Positions 6,222-12,949 of a stretch of 12,949 nt of DNA are shown piece after piece. The stretch's first letter is position 1. Every line of letters begins with the position of its first letter. The translations under genes were made by a program, and so were the position numbers. The stretch comes from an uncultured Anaerococcus sp. (lineage in GTDB: Bacteria > Bacillota > Clostridia > Tissierellales > Peptoniphilaceae), in the NCBI RefSeq assembly GCF_947253225.1, contig NZ_CAMXYR010000044.1, positions 1 through 12,949 of the forward strand, given 5' to 3'. Under the pieces are notes generated by a model, which saw nothing but the letters and a program-made list of their open reading frames with translations, was not told where the DNA came from and did not search any database.

Positions 6222-7124
6222 ATGGGAAAGGTTATTGGAATTGATATCGGCGGAACTAAGATAAATGCGTGTCTTATTGATGATGAAGGAAAAATTCTTG
6301 AGAGAAAAGAAGTTCCTACTAATGCAAATAGGGGAAGAGAAGTAGTTCTTGAAAATATTAAGAATGCTATCTACGCCCTTTCTTACAAAGAAGCAAGTGC
6401 TATAGGGATTGGTACACCTGGTTTTATTGATTCAGAAAATGGAATAGTAACATTTGCTGGAAATATCAAAGGGTGGACAGGTCTTAACTTAAAAGAAGCA
6501 GTAGAAGAGTTTGTCGACGTTCCTGTTTTCGTAGAAAATGATGCTAATATAGCGCTAATTGCAGAAAAATGGATTGGTGCATGCAAGGATTATGATAATG
6601 TAGTTATGATTACACTAGGAACTGGACTAGGAGGAGCAATCTATACCAAAGAGGGTGGACTTTTAAAAGGTTCCCACTTCCAAGGAGCGGAGCTAGGTCA
6701 CTTGTTACTACATCCAGGTGGAGATCCTTGTACTTGTGGTCAAGATGGATGTGCAGAAAGTTATTGCGCTGGAACTGCTTTGACTAAGGATTATGAGAAA
6801 TTAACTGGTAAAGAATTAAGTGGTCAAGCTATCTTTGACCTAGTTGATACTGATGATGATGCTAGAAAAGTTTTAAACAATTATCAGTCAAATCTAGGCT
6901 ATCTCTTAACATCTCTTAGAAATATTTTTGATCCTGATGTTATAGTAGTTGGTGGTGGAGTTATTCATGCTAAAGATGTATTCTGGGATGGTATGATTGA
7001 AAAATTCCAAGAATATTGTAATAAACCAGGCGATGTAGAGATTATACCAGCCCAATTTTTGAATAATGCAGGGGTGATAGGAGCTGCCAAAATCGCCTTT
7101 GAAAGGAATACTAATGGAAAATAA
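6222..7124 (+). CDS. ROK family sugar kinase (glucokinase type)
   Basis: ATP-dependent sugar kinase, most likely glucokinase or a related hexose/amino-sugar kinase. Residues 5-13 (IGIDIGGTK) form the N-terminal phosphate-binding loop; VENDAN (104-109) contains the catalytic Asp107; LGTGLGG (132-138) and ELGH (157-160) are ROK signatures. The zinc site is complete: His160 with Cys170, Cys172 and Cys177 in the CTCGQDGCAE run. IVVGGG near 240 is the second nucleotide-binding stretch. There is no N-terminal helix-turn-helix, so it is a kinase, not a ROK repressor. At 300 aa it is full length. A strong SD (AAGGAG, 6211-6216) lies 5 bases before the ATG, within the end of the RluA-like gene. Its 3' end overlaps the response regulator by 11 bases. 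Exact sugar specificity is not readable. Confidence 0.92.
   Translation: MGKVIGIDIGGTKINACLIDDEGKILERKEVPTNANRGREVVLENIKNAIYALSYKEASAIGIGTPGFIDSENGIVTFAGNIKGWTGLNLKEAVEEFVDVPVFVENDANIALIAEKWIGACKDYDNVVMITLGTGLGGAIYTKEGGLLKGSHFQGAELGHLLLHPGGDPCTCGQDGCAESYCAGTALTKDYEKLTGKELSGQAIFDLVDTDDDARKVLNNYQSNLGYLLTSLRNIFDPDVIVVGGGVIHAKDVFWDGMIEKFQEYCNKPGDVEIIPAQFLNNAGVIGAAKIAFERNTNGK
7102..7106 (+). promoter_or_regulatory. Ribosome binding site deciding the response-regulator start
   Basis: AAAGG at 7102-7106 (extending into A7107) is 7 bases before the ATG at 7114 and lies inside the ROK kinase gene. It supports 7114, giving MENKKILIVDDED, over the TTG at 7099, which would add five residues not expected before the first receiver strand. 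Confidence 0.65.
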
Positions 7125-7812
7125 AAAAATATTAATTGTAGATGATGAAGATCCAATTAGACAGTTTATGAAGATTAACCTTGACTATCAAGGTTATCAA
7201 ACAGTGGAAGCTGCTAGTGGGGAAGAAGCAATTAAGATTTTTGAACAAGAAAAACCAGCTGTAGCAATCCTTGATATAATGCTTCCAGGAATAAGTGGAT
7301 ACGAGGTTTGTGAGAAGATTAGAAGCCTATCACCAATGACTGGGATTATAATGGTATCTGCAAAGTCTCAAGATATTGATAAAATCCTAGGACTTGAAAA
7401 AGGGGCTGACGACTATATTATCAAACCATTTAATCCCCAGGAACTTATTTTAAGGGTGAGATCTCTTATGAGAAGAGTTAATTTGGTTCAAACAGATAGC
7501 AAGGAAAAAGGCAAAGATAATATAACAGATGGACCTTTTACCTTAGATGTATATGCAAAAAGCTTTTATAAAGGTGATAGAGAAATTGATGTAACCCCTA
7601 CAGAGTTTACCATTCTTCAAAACTTTATTAAAAATAAGGGAAAGGCAATGACTAGAGATGAAATTATGGCTCAAACATGGGGAGAAAATTATAGTAATGA
7701 CACTAAAATAGTGGATGTAAACATTAGAAGGATAAGGGCTAAGATTGAAGAAAATCCAGCTAAGCCTGAGTATATTGAAACAGTTTGGGGAACAGGCTAT
7801 AGATGGAAATAA
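7114..7812 (+). CDS. OmpR/PhoB-family response regulator
   Basis: DNA-binding response regulator of 232 residues, cytoplasmic partner of the histidine kinase encoded next. The receiver domain (1-120) has all key residues: Asp10 and Asp11 in the acidic pocket, phosphoacceptor Asp54 (AILDIMLPG), Ser82 as the switch hydroxyl and Lys104 in the IIKPF turn. A linker of about 20 charged residues (123-140) leads to an OmpR-type winged helix-turn-helix (141-232) with DVTPTEFTIL, then MTRDEIM, then the recognition helix DVNIRRIRAKI and the GTGYRW wing. Length is standard. It overlaps the ROK kinase by 11 bases upstream and the sensor kinase by 10 bases downstream, so these products are probably made from one message. 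Target genes cannot be inferred; the lipoprotein gene next to the kinase is the obvious candidate partner. Confidence 0.95.
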   Translation: MENKKILIVDDEDPIRQFMKINLDYQGYQTVEAASGEEAIKIFEQEKPAVAILDIMLPGISGYEVCEKIRSLSPMTGIIMVSAKSQDIDKILGLEKGADDYIIKPFNPQELILRVRSLMRRVNLVQTDSKEKGKDNITDGPFTLDVYAKSFYKGDREIDVTPTEFTILQNFIKNKGKAMTRDEIMAQTWGENYSNDTKIVDVNIRRIRAKIEENPAKPEYIETVWGTGYRWK

Positions 7813-9278
7813 GAAAAAGTGAAGAATTTATAGAAAGAGAAATTAAATCTTACAATAATGAAAGTCCAAATGAAAGTATAAAATTTTCTGTAATAAAAAT
7901 AATAATGGTATTTGTATTTACTGTTGTTATTGGATTTGAAATTTTTTCTTTTAATAGCATTAGAACCTATTATGAATCTGCCTTGGCTGACTCTATGAAA
8001 AATCAGGCTAGAATCAACCAGCTCCAATACAGCAACTATATGAACAGGTATGACTTATCTGATATTATCATAGGCGATAAGAATATTTTTTATAGACAAA
8101 ATGAAACCCAGGTTCAAATTCTTGATAACTCTGGTGTTGTTTTGTATGACTCTTTAGGCTCAGATGTGGTTGGCAAAAAACTAGATAGTTTTGATGTTAA
8201 TTCTGCTATAGAAGGCAAGCAAGATTTTTCTAAAAGTAAGAGAGAAGGCAGTGGAGAAAAAGTTATGTCTTTATCCTACCCCCTTCTATCATCTGACCAA
8301 CAAGTTGGAATTATTAGACTTACGAGCTCCTTAGACAAAGTATCAAAGAGAATTACTGAGGATGCTTTTTGGTATGTTTTATTTGGAGTTGTTGTAACAA
8401 TTGCCGCTCTTATAGTATCATTTTTTGCAGCAACAAGCTTTGTTAGACCAATAAATGAGCTGATTGGTGTTTCCGAAAAGCTAGCGGCTGGTGATTACTC
8501 TGTAAAGGCTGAAGTTAAGGGCAATAATGAGATATCAGAATTAGCTAGCACCCTAAATAATTTGAGTGATAACATTATAAAAAGAGAAGATATGAAAAAT
8601 GAATTTATCTCTTCAGTATCTCATGAACTTAGGACTCCACTAACATCTATAAAAGGCTGGGCAATTACTCTTCAAGCTCCAGAGATCCAAAAAAATGAAG
8701 ATATGATGGGCCAAGGTCTAAAAATAATAGAAGATGAAGGAGATAGGCTATCAATGATGGTTGAAGATTTATTGGATTTCTCAAGACTTTCATCATCTAA
8801 CTTTAAATATAATAAGGAAAAATTAGATATTGTAGAGTTAAGTAAGCAAGTTCATACTCAACTTTTCCCTAGAACAAGTAGTCGAAACATCGACTTTAAA
8901 TTTGTGACTATTTATAAGAATCTACCAGTCTATGCAGATAAAAATAGAATGAAAGAAGTCCTTATAAATATAATTGATAATGCTATTAAATTTACAGAAG
9001 ATGGTGGAGAAATTGACCTTATTCTAGATCAAGAAGACGAGAAGGTTCTCATAACTATCAAGGATAATGGCGAAGGTATTAAAGATGATGAGATTGCCTT
9101 TGTTGCAAGCAAGTTCTATAAAGGTTCATCTTCTAAATCTCAAACAGGTCTTGGTCTTTCAATCTGTGAAGAAATTATAAAAGCCCATGGTGGAAAATTA
9201 GTAATTAAGAGCAAGCACAAAGTTGGAACGTCAGTAATAGTAGAAATTCCGAGGTTAGAAGATGAAAAAGTTTATTAA
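7803..9278 (+). CDS. Membrane sensor histidine kinase
   Basis: A 491-residue sensor kinase that should autophosphorylate and transfer phosphate to the adjacent response regulator. Order of parts: a charged cytoplasmic lead (1-28); transmembrane helix 1 at about 30-50; an extracellular sensor region of about 135 residues (52-187, with QVQILDNSGVVLYDS suggesting a PAS/Cache-like fold); transmembrane helix 2 at about 190-212; a HAMP domain (about 213-265); the H-box SSVSHELRTPL with His274; then the ATPase domain with N-box NIIDNAIKF (Asn393), G1 DNGEG (421-425), an F-box (FYKGS, 438-442) and G2 GLGLSI (449-454). All catalytic motifs are intact. The extracellular ligand is unknown. The ATG at 7803 has only a weak SD and overlaps the regulator gene by 10 bases; its own 3' end overlaps the lipoprotein gene by 17 bases. 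Confidence 0.95.
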   Translation: MEIRKSEEFIEREIKSYNNESPNESIKFSVIKIIMVFVFTVVIGFEIFSFNSIRTYYESALADSMKNQARINQLQYSNYMNRYDLSDIIIGDKNIFYRQNETQVQILDNSGVVLYDSLGSDVVGKKLDSFDVNSAIEGKQDFSKSKREGSGEKVMSLSYPLLSSDQQVGIIRLTSSLDKVSKRITEDAFWYVLFGVVVTIAALIVSFFAATSFVRPINELIGVSEKLAAGDYSVKAEVKGNNEISELASTLNNLSDNIIKREDMKNEFISSVSHELRTPLTSIKGWAITLQAPEIQKNEDMMGQGLKIIEDEGDRLSMMVEDLLDFSRLSSSNFKYNKEKLDIVELSKQVHTQLFPRTSSRNIDFKFVTIYKNLPVYADKNRMKEVLINIIDNAIKFTEDGGEIDLILDQEDEKVLITIKDNGEGIKDDEIAFVASKFYKGSSSKSQTGLGLSICEEIIKAHGGKLVIKSKHKVGTSVIVEIPRLEDEKVY

Positions 9279-10758
9279 AAACTTATATATATTAATAGTA
9301 ATATTAGTTTTGACTTCCTGTACAAACTCGGATCCAGAAGATTTGAATAGTTTAATACAGACACCCAAGCAAGATGTTCCATCCATAGCTGGAACACGGA
9401 AGGTCGTTGAAGTTGATGGAGAGATGAAGGCGGACAAAGAAGTAAATTCTAAGGTTGGGGATTTAATATATATAGATAAAAATTTAGTTGCTATAGGAGA
9501 TAACTACGCTTTTCCACCTACTTTTTCATCAAAATATGTAAATTTATTAAAATATTTTAAAAACAGGGGCATCGAAAATAAGAAAATAGATAAGAAGGAA
9601 AATGTAACAATAATAAATGCTTCTCAAGGTCAGCTTTTTGCTAAAGACTTTATTAAAAAATCAGATACAAAGTTATTATTTATATCGAATGATACTTTAG
9701 TTACACTAGAAAAAATTTCAAATAAAGTGGATAGCAAAGTAATTAGTGAGTACTCTAAGAGAGCTAGCAAAGAAAGAACTACAACTCAGGATGGGGAAGA
9801 AGTCGCAGAGGATGTAGCTTTGCTAATTGGAGTTAGAGAAAGAGTGGATAGTTCTAATGATAATTCAGTTTATAATTATTATACTTATCTACTTAGAATA
9901 AAAGATGATAATAGCATCACATATAAAAAAGTCTACAATATCTTCATAAAAAACAATGAAGAATATTGGTCAGTTAATGCAAAAAATAACAACATAACAA
10001 ATAATTATGATGAGATACTATCATATCCTATTAGATTAAGAGATAAAATGAATGATTCAACTGTCAGAAACAAATATTCTTTTAAGAATATAAACCTAGA
10101 CATGAGAATAAATTATGTATCTAGCGATTTTATATCTATTGATTATACTAGCTCTGAAAATAATAATCCTATTAGAAAGTATGCCATTTTTGAAACAAAA
10201 AATTTATCTGACCAAAACTTCATGTCATTGGAAGAATTTACAGGTGAACAAGATTCTGACCTAATTTTTAAGGAAAGAGTTCAGGAAGAAGCAGACACGA
10301 ATTTTAAGGAGATTAATCAAGGAAGCATTGCCTTTGATAATACTAATTTTGGTATAGTTAGGAATCAAGGACAATGGATATTTCAATCATCAATATCGGC
10401 GGGAGATGGTGAAAGTTTTGTACAAAATTTCTTCCCAATGGAAATAGCTATTGGTAATCAAATGATTAATAAAACTACTAAAAAGAATACTATAACAAGG
10501 GATCAAGTTAGAAATATTAATAGCGAGTTTAAGGATTATTATATTTTAGCAAATGGAAAATATATTGTAATTCAAACACCTGATGAAATTTTGGTTCACA
10601 GAATAAAGGATAGCCTTATTGACAAAAAACCGATTTATTCTATACCTACAATCAACTCTTCATCAATTGTTAGTATTGATGAACAAACAGGAACAAGTGC
10701 AGAAAATCTAGAATCAGCTTTCACAAATTATAATAAAATTATTGAAGATTATAAATAA
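9262..10758 (+). CDS. Large lipoprotein of unknown function, next to a sensor kinase
   Basis: Predicted surface lipoprotein of 498 residues. The N-terminus MKKFIKN is followed by a hydrophobic stretch and the lipobox LTSC (17-20), so Cys20 would be lipidated and the mature protein anchored outside the membrane. A low-complexity linker (21-45, rich in Ser, Pro, Asp) follows. The remainder is rich in alternating polar/aromatic strands with many Asn, Lys and Ser residues and looks beta-rich; segments such as GQWIFQSSI and GKYIVIQTP could be strands of a repeated beta fold, but I recognise no family. It starts inside the histidine kinase gene (17-base overlap, SD GAGG at 9251-9254). That position suggests a sensory or accessory partner of the kinase, comparable in arrangement only to WalK with YycH; no sequence similarity is claimed. 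Confidence 0.8.
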   Translation: MKKFIKNLYILIVILVLTSCTNSDPEDLNSLIQTPKQDVPSIAGTRKVVEVDGEMKADKEVNSKVGDLIYIDKNLVAIGDNYAFPPTFSSKYVNLLKYFKNRGIENKKIDKKENVTIINASQGQLFAKDFIKKSDTKLLFISNDTLVTLEKISNKVDSKVISEYSKRASKERTTTQDGEEVAEDVALLIGVRERVDSSNDNSVYNYYTYLLRIKDDNSITYKKVYNIFIKNNEEYWSVNAKNNNITNNYDEILSYPIRLRDKMNDSTVRNKYSFKNINLDMRINYVSSDFISIDYTSSENNNPIRKYAIFETKNLSDQNFMSLEEFTGEQDSDLIFKERVQEEADTNFKEINQGSIAFDNTNFGIVRNQGQWIFQSSISAGDGESFVQNFFPMEIAIGNQMINKTTKKNTITRDQVRNINSEFKDYYILANGKYIVIQTPDEILVHRIKDSLIDKKPIYSIPTINSSSIVSIDEQTGTSAENLESAFTNYNKIIEDYK

Positions 10759-10763
10759 TTTAT

Positions 10764-10793
10764 TTGACTAGAACTTTATTTTTCTGTTATTAT
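10764..10793 (+). promoter_or_regulatory. Sigma-A-type promoter with extended -10
   Basis: The -35 TTGACT (10764-10769), an 18-base spacer and the -10 TATTAT (10788-10793) each match the consensus at five of six positions, and a TG one base upstream of the -10 (10785-10786) makes it an extended -10. It lies in the only intergenic gap of any size (10759-10809). The start of transcription would fall near 10799-10801, leaving a leader of only about 10 bases that contains the ribosome binding site (AGAAGGAG, 10797-10804). Confidence 0.72.
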
Positions 10794-10809
10794 TTTAGAA
10801 GGAGAAAAT

Positions 10810-11388
10810 ATGGAGTTACTCTTTGCAAGTGGAAATAAAGACAAGCTAATAGAAGTTAGGGAAATGCTCGGAAATGACCTTATAAAGATGCCGAAGGATG
10901 TTGGAATAAACGACTTTTACGTTGTAGAAGATGGGAAAACCCTAGAAGAAAATGCCTACAAGAAGGCTCATGCTTTGTATGAACTCACAGGAAAGCCAGT
11001 TTTTGCAGATGATACAGGGCTTTTTGTGGATGCTTTGGAAATGAGACCAGGCATCTATTCACACAGGTATGCTGGAGAAAATGCGACTTATCTTGATAAT
11101 AGAAACAAGCTTTTGGATGAGCTTAAAGATAAGTCATCAAGAAAAGCTTGCTTTAAAACTGTTATAGCTTTTATAGATTCAAGCGGTAACTGCCATTATT
11201 TTGAGGGAATATTGAATGGAGAAATTACCAAGGAGGAAAAGGGAGTAGGTGATTTTGGCTACGATAAGATTTTTCTTGCTGATGGTTTTTCTAAGACTTT
11301 AGCAGAAATGAGTGTTCATGAAAAAAATCAGATATCTCACAGGGCAAAGGCTATGCAGAAATTCAAAGATTTTTTAGGTGAGATATGA
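10810..11388 (+). CDS. rdgB: RdgB/HAM1 non-canonical purine NTP pyrophosphatase
   Basis: Hydrolyses inosine, xanthosine and deoxyinosine triphosphates to monophosphates, keeping damaged purines out of DNA and RNA; cytoplasmic, dimeric and magnesium-dependent in the family. Motifs in order: SGNKDKL (7-13) for triphosphate binding, ADDTGLFVDAL (66-76) with catalytic Asp68, PGIYSHRYAG (80-89), GDFGYDKIF (147-155) and KNQISHRAKA (172-181). The usual FGYDP is FGYDK here, a mild variation. Length 192 aa is standard. It has its own promoter at 10764-10793 and a strong SD (AGAAGGAG, 10797-10804) 5 bases before the ATG. Its stop overlaps the next ATG in an ATGA junction; pairing of RdgB with a YfcE-type phosphoesterase is common in Firmicutes. 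Confidence 0.95.
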   Translation: MELLFASGNKDKLIEVREMLGNDLIKMPKDVGINDFYVVEDGKTLEENAYKKAHALYELTGKPVFADDTGLFVDALEMRPGIYSHRYAGENATYLDNRNKLLDELKDKSSRKACFKTVIAFIDSSGNCHYFEGILNGEITKEEKGVGDFGYDKIFLADGFSKTLAEMSVHEKNQISHRAKAMQKFKDFLGEI

Positions 11389-11855
11389 AGATTTTAGTAA
11401 CAAGTGATACTCACGGTATGTATGATACAATAAGTGATTATATTTTATCTAACAATGATATTGACTTGATGATTCACGCTGGTGATGGGCTGGAAGATGT
11501 TAAAAACATTTATTACGAAACTGGAATAAACTACTACGCAGTTAAGGGGAATAACGATTATTTTTCTTCAGGAGATTATGAAAAGGTAGTAGATATTGGC
11601 GATAGGAGAATATTCCTTTGTCATGGACATAAATATGATGTTGACTATACCTATGAGCGTTTGCTAGAACGAGCTAGTGAGCTTGATTGTAGTATCGTTA
11701 TCTTTGGACATATCCATATTTTTGTAAACGAAGTTAGAAATAATATATTGCTACTAAACCCAGGTTCACCAACTTTACCAAGAGATGGCAGTAGAGGTTT
11801 TGTAATTTTAGATATAAATGATAAAATCAACGTAACTAAAGTTAGTGTTAATTAA
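11385..11855 (+). CDS. YfcE/MJ0936-type metallophosphoesterase
   Basis: Calcineurin-like phosphodiesterase of the YfcE family, 156 residues, cytoplasmic, two-metal. All metal-site motifs are present: SDTHG (7-11; Asp8, His10), HAGD (31-34; Asp34), KGNND (54-58; Asn56), LCHGH (78-82; His80 and His82) and FGHIH (107-111; His109 and His111), followed by the NPGSPTLPRDG stretch (125-135) typical of the family. The natural substrate is not known for this family. The ATG at 11385 overlaps the rdgB stop (ATGA) with AGGTGAG just upstream, so translation is coupled. Confidence 0.93.
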   Translation: MKILVTSDTHGMYDTISDYILSNNDIDLMIHAGDGLEDVKNIYYETGINYYAVKGNNDYFSSGDYEKVVDIGDRRIFLCHGHKYDVDYTYERLLERASELDCSIVIFGHIHIFVNEVRNNILLLNPGSPTLPRDGSRGFVILDINDKINVTKVSVN

Positions 11856-11861
11856 GGGAGG
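11854..11861 (+). promoter_or_regulatory. Ribosome binding site deciding the start of the small membrane protein
   Basis: AAGGGAGG lies 4 bases before the ATG at 11866 and overlaps the phosphoesterase stop codon. It rules out the in-frame GTG at 11845, which has no SD. Confidence 0.75.
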
Positions 11862-11865
11862 AAGT

Positions 11866-12273
11866 ATGACTGGACTAATAAATTTAGTTTCTCAATATTC
11901 ATCAAGACTGGCAATATTACCAATATTTTCCATTATAATGGGTGCAGTTTCTGTTATCCTATATTTTATTAGTAATAAAAGAATTGTAAAATACATTCCA
12001 TCTTTTGGAGTTGGTATTATTTCAATAATTACAGCTATAATTTCCTTAGCTACCTTTACGAGTAAGACTGGCTTGAATATGGCTTGGATTGCTATATTTT
12101 TGGGAAGTTCTGCTTTAGTTGGAATAATATGTGCATATGCTATTGAGCTTATTATGCAAATAAAAGAAAAAATGGAAGGTATGGATGGCTTAGACGTATC
12201 GAAAGTTAAGTCAAAGCAAAGAGTAGCAAAAAAACGTCAAGCTAGCAAGAAAACTAGAAATAAGGGAGCCTAG
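11866..12273 (+). CDS. Small three-helix membrane protein with basic tail
   Basis: A 135-residue integral membrane protein of unknown function. Three hydrophobic helices are visible at about 14-36, 44-65 and 71-96, separated by short loops; SNKRIVK (36-42) is a positive loop that should face the cytoplasm, placing the N-terminus outside. The last 35 residues (about 98-135) are strongly charged, first mixed (KEKMEGMDGLD) and then almost entirely Lys, Arg and Gln (KSKQRVAKKRQASKKTRNK). The basic tail could touch membrane lipid head groups or nucleic acid, which is inference. The lead helices lack a cleavable signal. It sits 10 bases after the phosphoesterase and 1 base before the HAD gene, so it is in the same operon. 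I recognise no named family. Confidence 0.72.
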   Translation: MTGLINLVSQYSSRLAILPIFSIIMGAVSVILYFISNKRIVKYIPSFGVGIISIITAIISLATFTSKTGLNMAWIAIFLGSSALVGIICAYAIELIMQIKEKMEGMDGLDVSKVKSKQRVAKKRQASKKTRNKGA

Positions 12274-12274
12274 G

Positions 12275-12949
12275 ATGGGGAAAAGACGAGCTGCATTTTT
12301 TGATATTGATGGAACACTTTTTAGAAATTCTCTACTTGTAGAGCATTTTATTAAGCTTAGTAAAGATGGTATACTTAGGGATAATCCTTGGAATGATGAA
12401 ATTGGACCTTTATTTGAAAAGTATCAGAATAGAGTTGGTGCTTATGAAGACTACTTAGATAAGGCGGCCTTAGTTTATCAAAAAAGCATGGTTGGTCTTG
12501 ATAGGAAGGTAATACAAAAGTACTCAAAAATTGTAATTGAAGAAAATAAAAATAAGGTTTATTTGATTACTAGAAAAGCCGTAGAAAGACATAAGGAAAA
12601 TGGGGATTTAATTTTCTTTATCTCAGGGTCTCCAGACTTTTTGGTAGATTCTTTCGCAGAATTTTATGGAGCAACTGAATCTATTTCGACTGCTTACATC
12701 TTTGATGAAAATGATAAATTTACTGGTAAAATAAATCCTATGTGGGATGGAAAAAGCAAACTTTCAGCAATTAAGGATTTGGATAAGAGATATAACATAG
12801 ATTTAGAAAATTCTTACTCATATGGTGATACTAATGGCGACATAACTATGTTTCAAATGGTTGGAAATCCTCACGCCATTAATCCTAGCTATGAGTTAAT
12901 AGAGAAACTTTATTCAGATGAAGATTTAAGGAATAAAGCTGTTATAAAC
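12275..12949 (+). CDS. HAD-IB family phosphatase (SerB-like), 3' end outside window
   Basis: Haloacid dehalogenase-type phosphatase, subfamily IB (phosphoserine-phosphatase-like); 225 residues are visible and the frame is still open at the last base. Motif I is FFDIDGTL (8-15) with nucleophile Asp10 and acid/base Asp12; motif II is ISGSP (116-120, Ser117); Lys160 in WDGKSK is the motif III lysine; motif IV is YGDTNGDI (183-190, Asp185 and Asp189). Residues 20-105 form a helical cap inserted after motif I, as expected for the C1 cap of this class. The ATG at 12275 has an SD (AAGGGAG, 12262-12268) inside the previous gene. Substrate is unknown; some relatives remove phosphate from phosphoserine or lysophospholipid head groups. 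What follows residue 225 cannot be seen. Confidence 0.9.
   Translation, partial: MGKRRAAFFDIDGTLFRNSLLVEHFIKLSKDGILRDNPWNDEIGPLFEKYQNRVGAYEDYLDKAALVYQKSMVGLDRKVIQKYSKIVIEENKNKVYLITRKAVERHKENGDLIFFISGSPDFLVDSFAEFYGATESISTAYIFDENDKFTGKINPMWDGKSKLSAIKDLDKRYNIDLENSYSYGDTNGDITMFQMVGNPHAINPSYELIEKLYSDEDLRNKAVIN

Noticed and set aside
6383..6586. Minus-strand open frame of 67 codons inside the ROK kinase
   Set aside because: Opposite the catalytic END motif of the kinase; shadow of conserved coding sequence.
7797..8027. Minus-strand open frame of 76 codons at the start of the histidine kinase
   Set aside because: Its Phe/Tyr/Lys-rich composition mirrors the AT-rich membrane-helix codons of the kinase; no SD or family signature.
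10748..10764. AT-only inverted repeat after the lipoprotein stop, considered as a terminator
   Set aside because: The pairing is short, entirely A-T with almost no loop, and would not form a stable hairpin.

Overview
The window is one densely packed, AT-rich stretch of bacterial chromosome with every gene on the + strand. Arginine is mostly AGA/AGG, Shine-Dalgarno (SD) sequences are strong, and neighbouring genes overlap or sit a few bases apart. Low GC, a CvfB/DUF1292/TIGR01212 gene set and a cytosolic parvulin point to an anaerobic low-GC Firmicute (Bacillota). My best guess is a Peptoniphilaceae-type organism such as Anaerococcus or Peptoniphilus; this is inferred from protein flavour, not from a marker gene.

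The first 48 bases are not genomic. They match the Illumina Nextera read-1 adapter (bases 16-48, including the 19-bp Tn5 mosaic end), preceded by what looks like the end of the P5 oligo and a 10-nt index. The window therefore starts at an untrimmed contig end. The first gene (cvfB-like) has lost its 5' end there, and its apparent ATG at 69 is internal.

Layout: (a) 51-4681 is a tight run of cvfB-like RNA-binding protein, cytosolic PpiC-type prolyl isomerase, a degenerate PepD/M20 peptidase homologue lacking most metal ligands, an acidic DUF1292 protein, a YhcC-like (TIGR01212) radical SAM protein and a small P-loop NTPase. It is closed by a good intrinsic terminator (4686-4711). (b) 4715-10758 starts only 3 bases after that terminator's T-tract: a small basic protein of unknown function, an RluA-family pseudouridine synthase, a ROK sugar kinase, an OmpR-type response regulator, its sensor histidine kinase and a large lipoprotein. 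The last four overlap by 10-17 bases in turn, so the kinase, two-component system and lipoprotein look like one translationally coupled unit. (c) A well-formed promoter at 10764-10793 starts a housekeeping group: RdgB/HAM1 nucleotide-cleansing pyrophosphatase, YfcE-type phosphoesterase, a small three-helix membrane protein with a basic tail, and an HAD-IB phosphatase that runs off the right edge.

There is no mobile element, CRISPR array, RNA gene, phage gene or defence-like cassette. No gene-free stretch exceeds about 55 bases. The points most worth a second look are the adapter junction, the probable pseudo-peptidase, the terminator that abuts the next start codon, and the two-component/lipoprotein unit. 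I do not see a convincing new multi-gene system.
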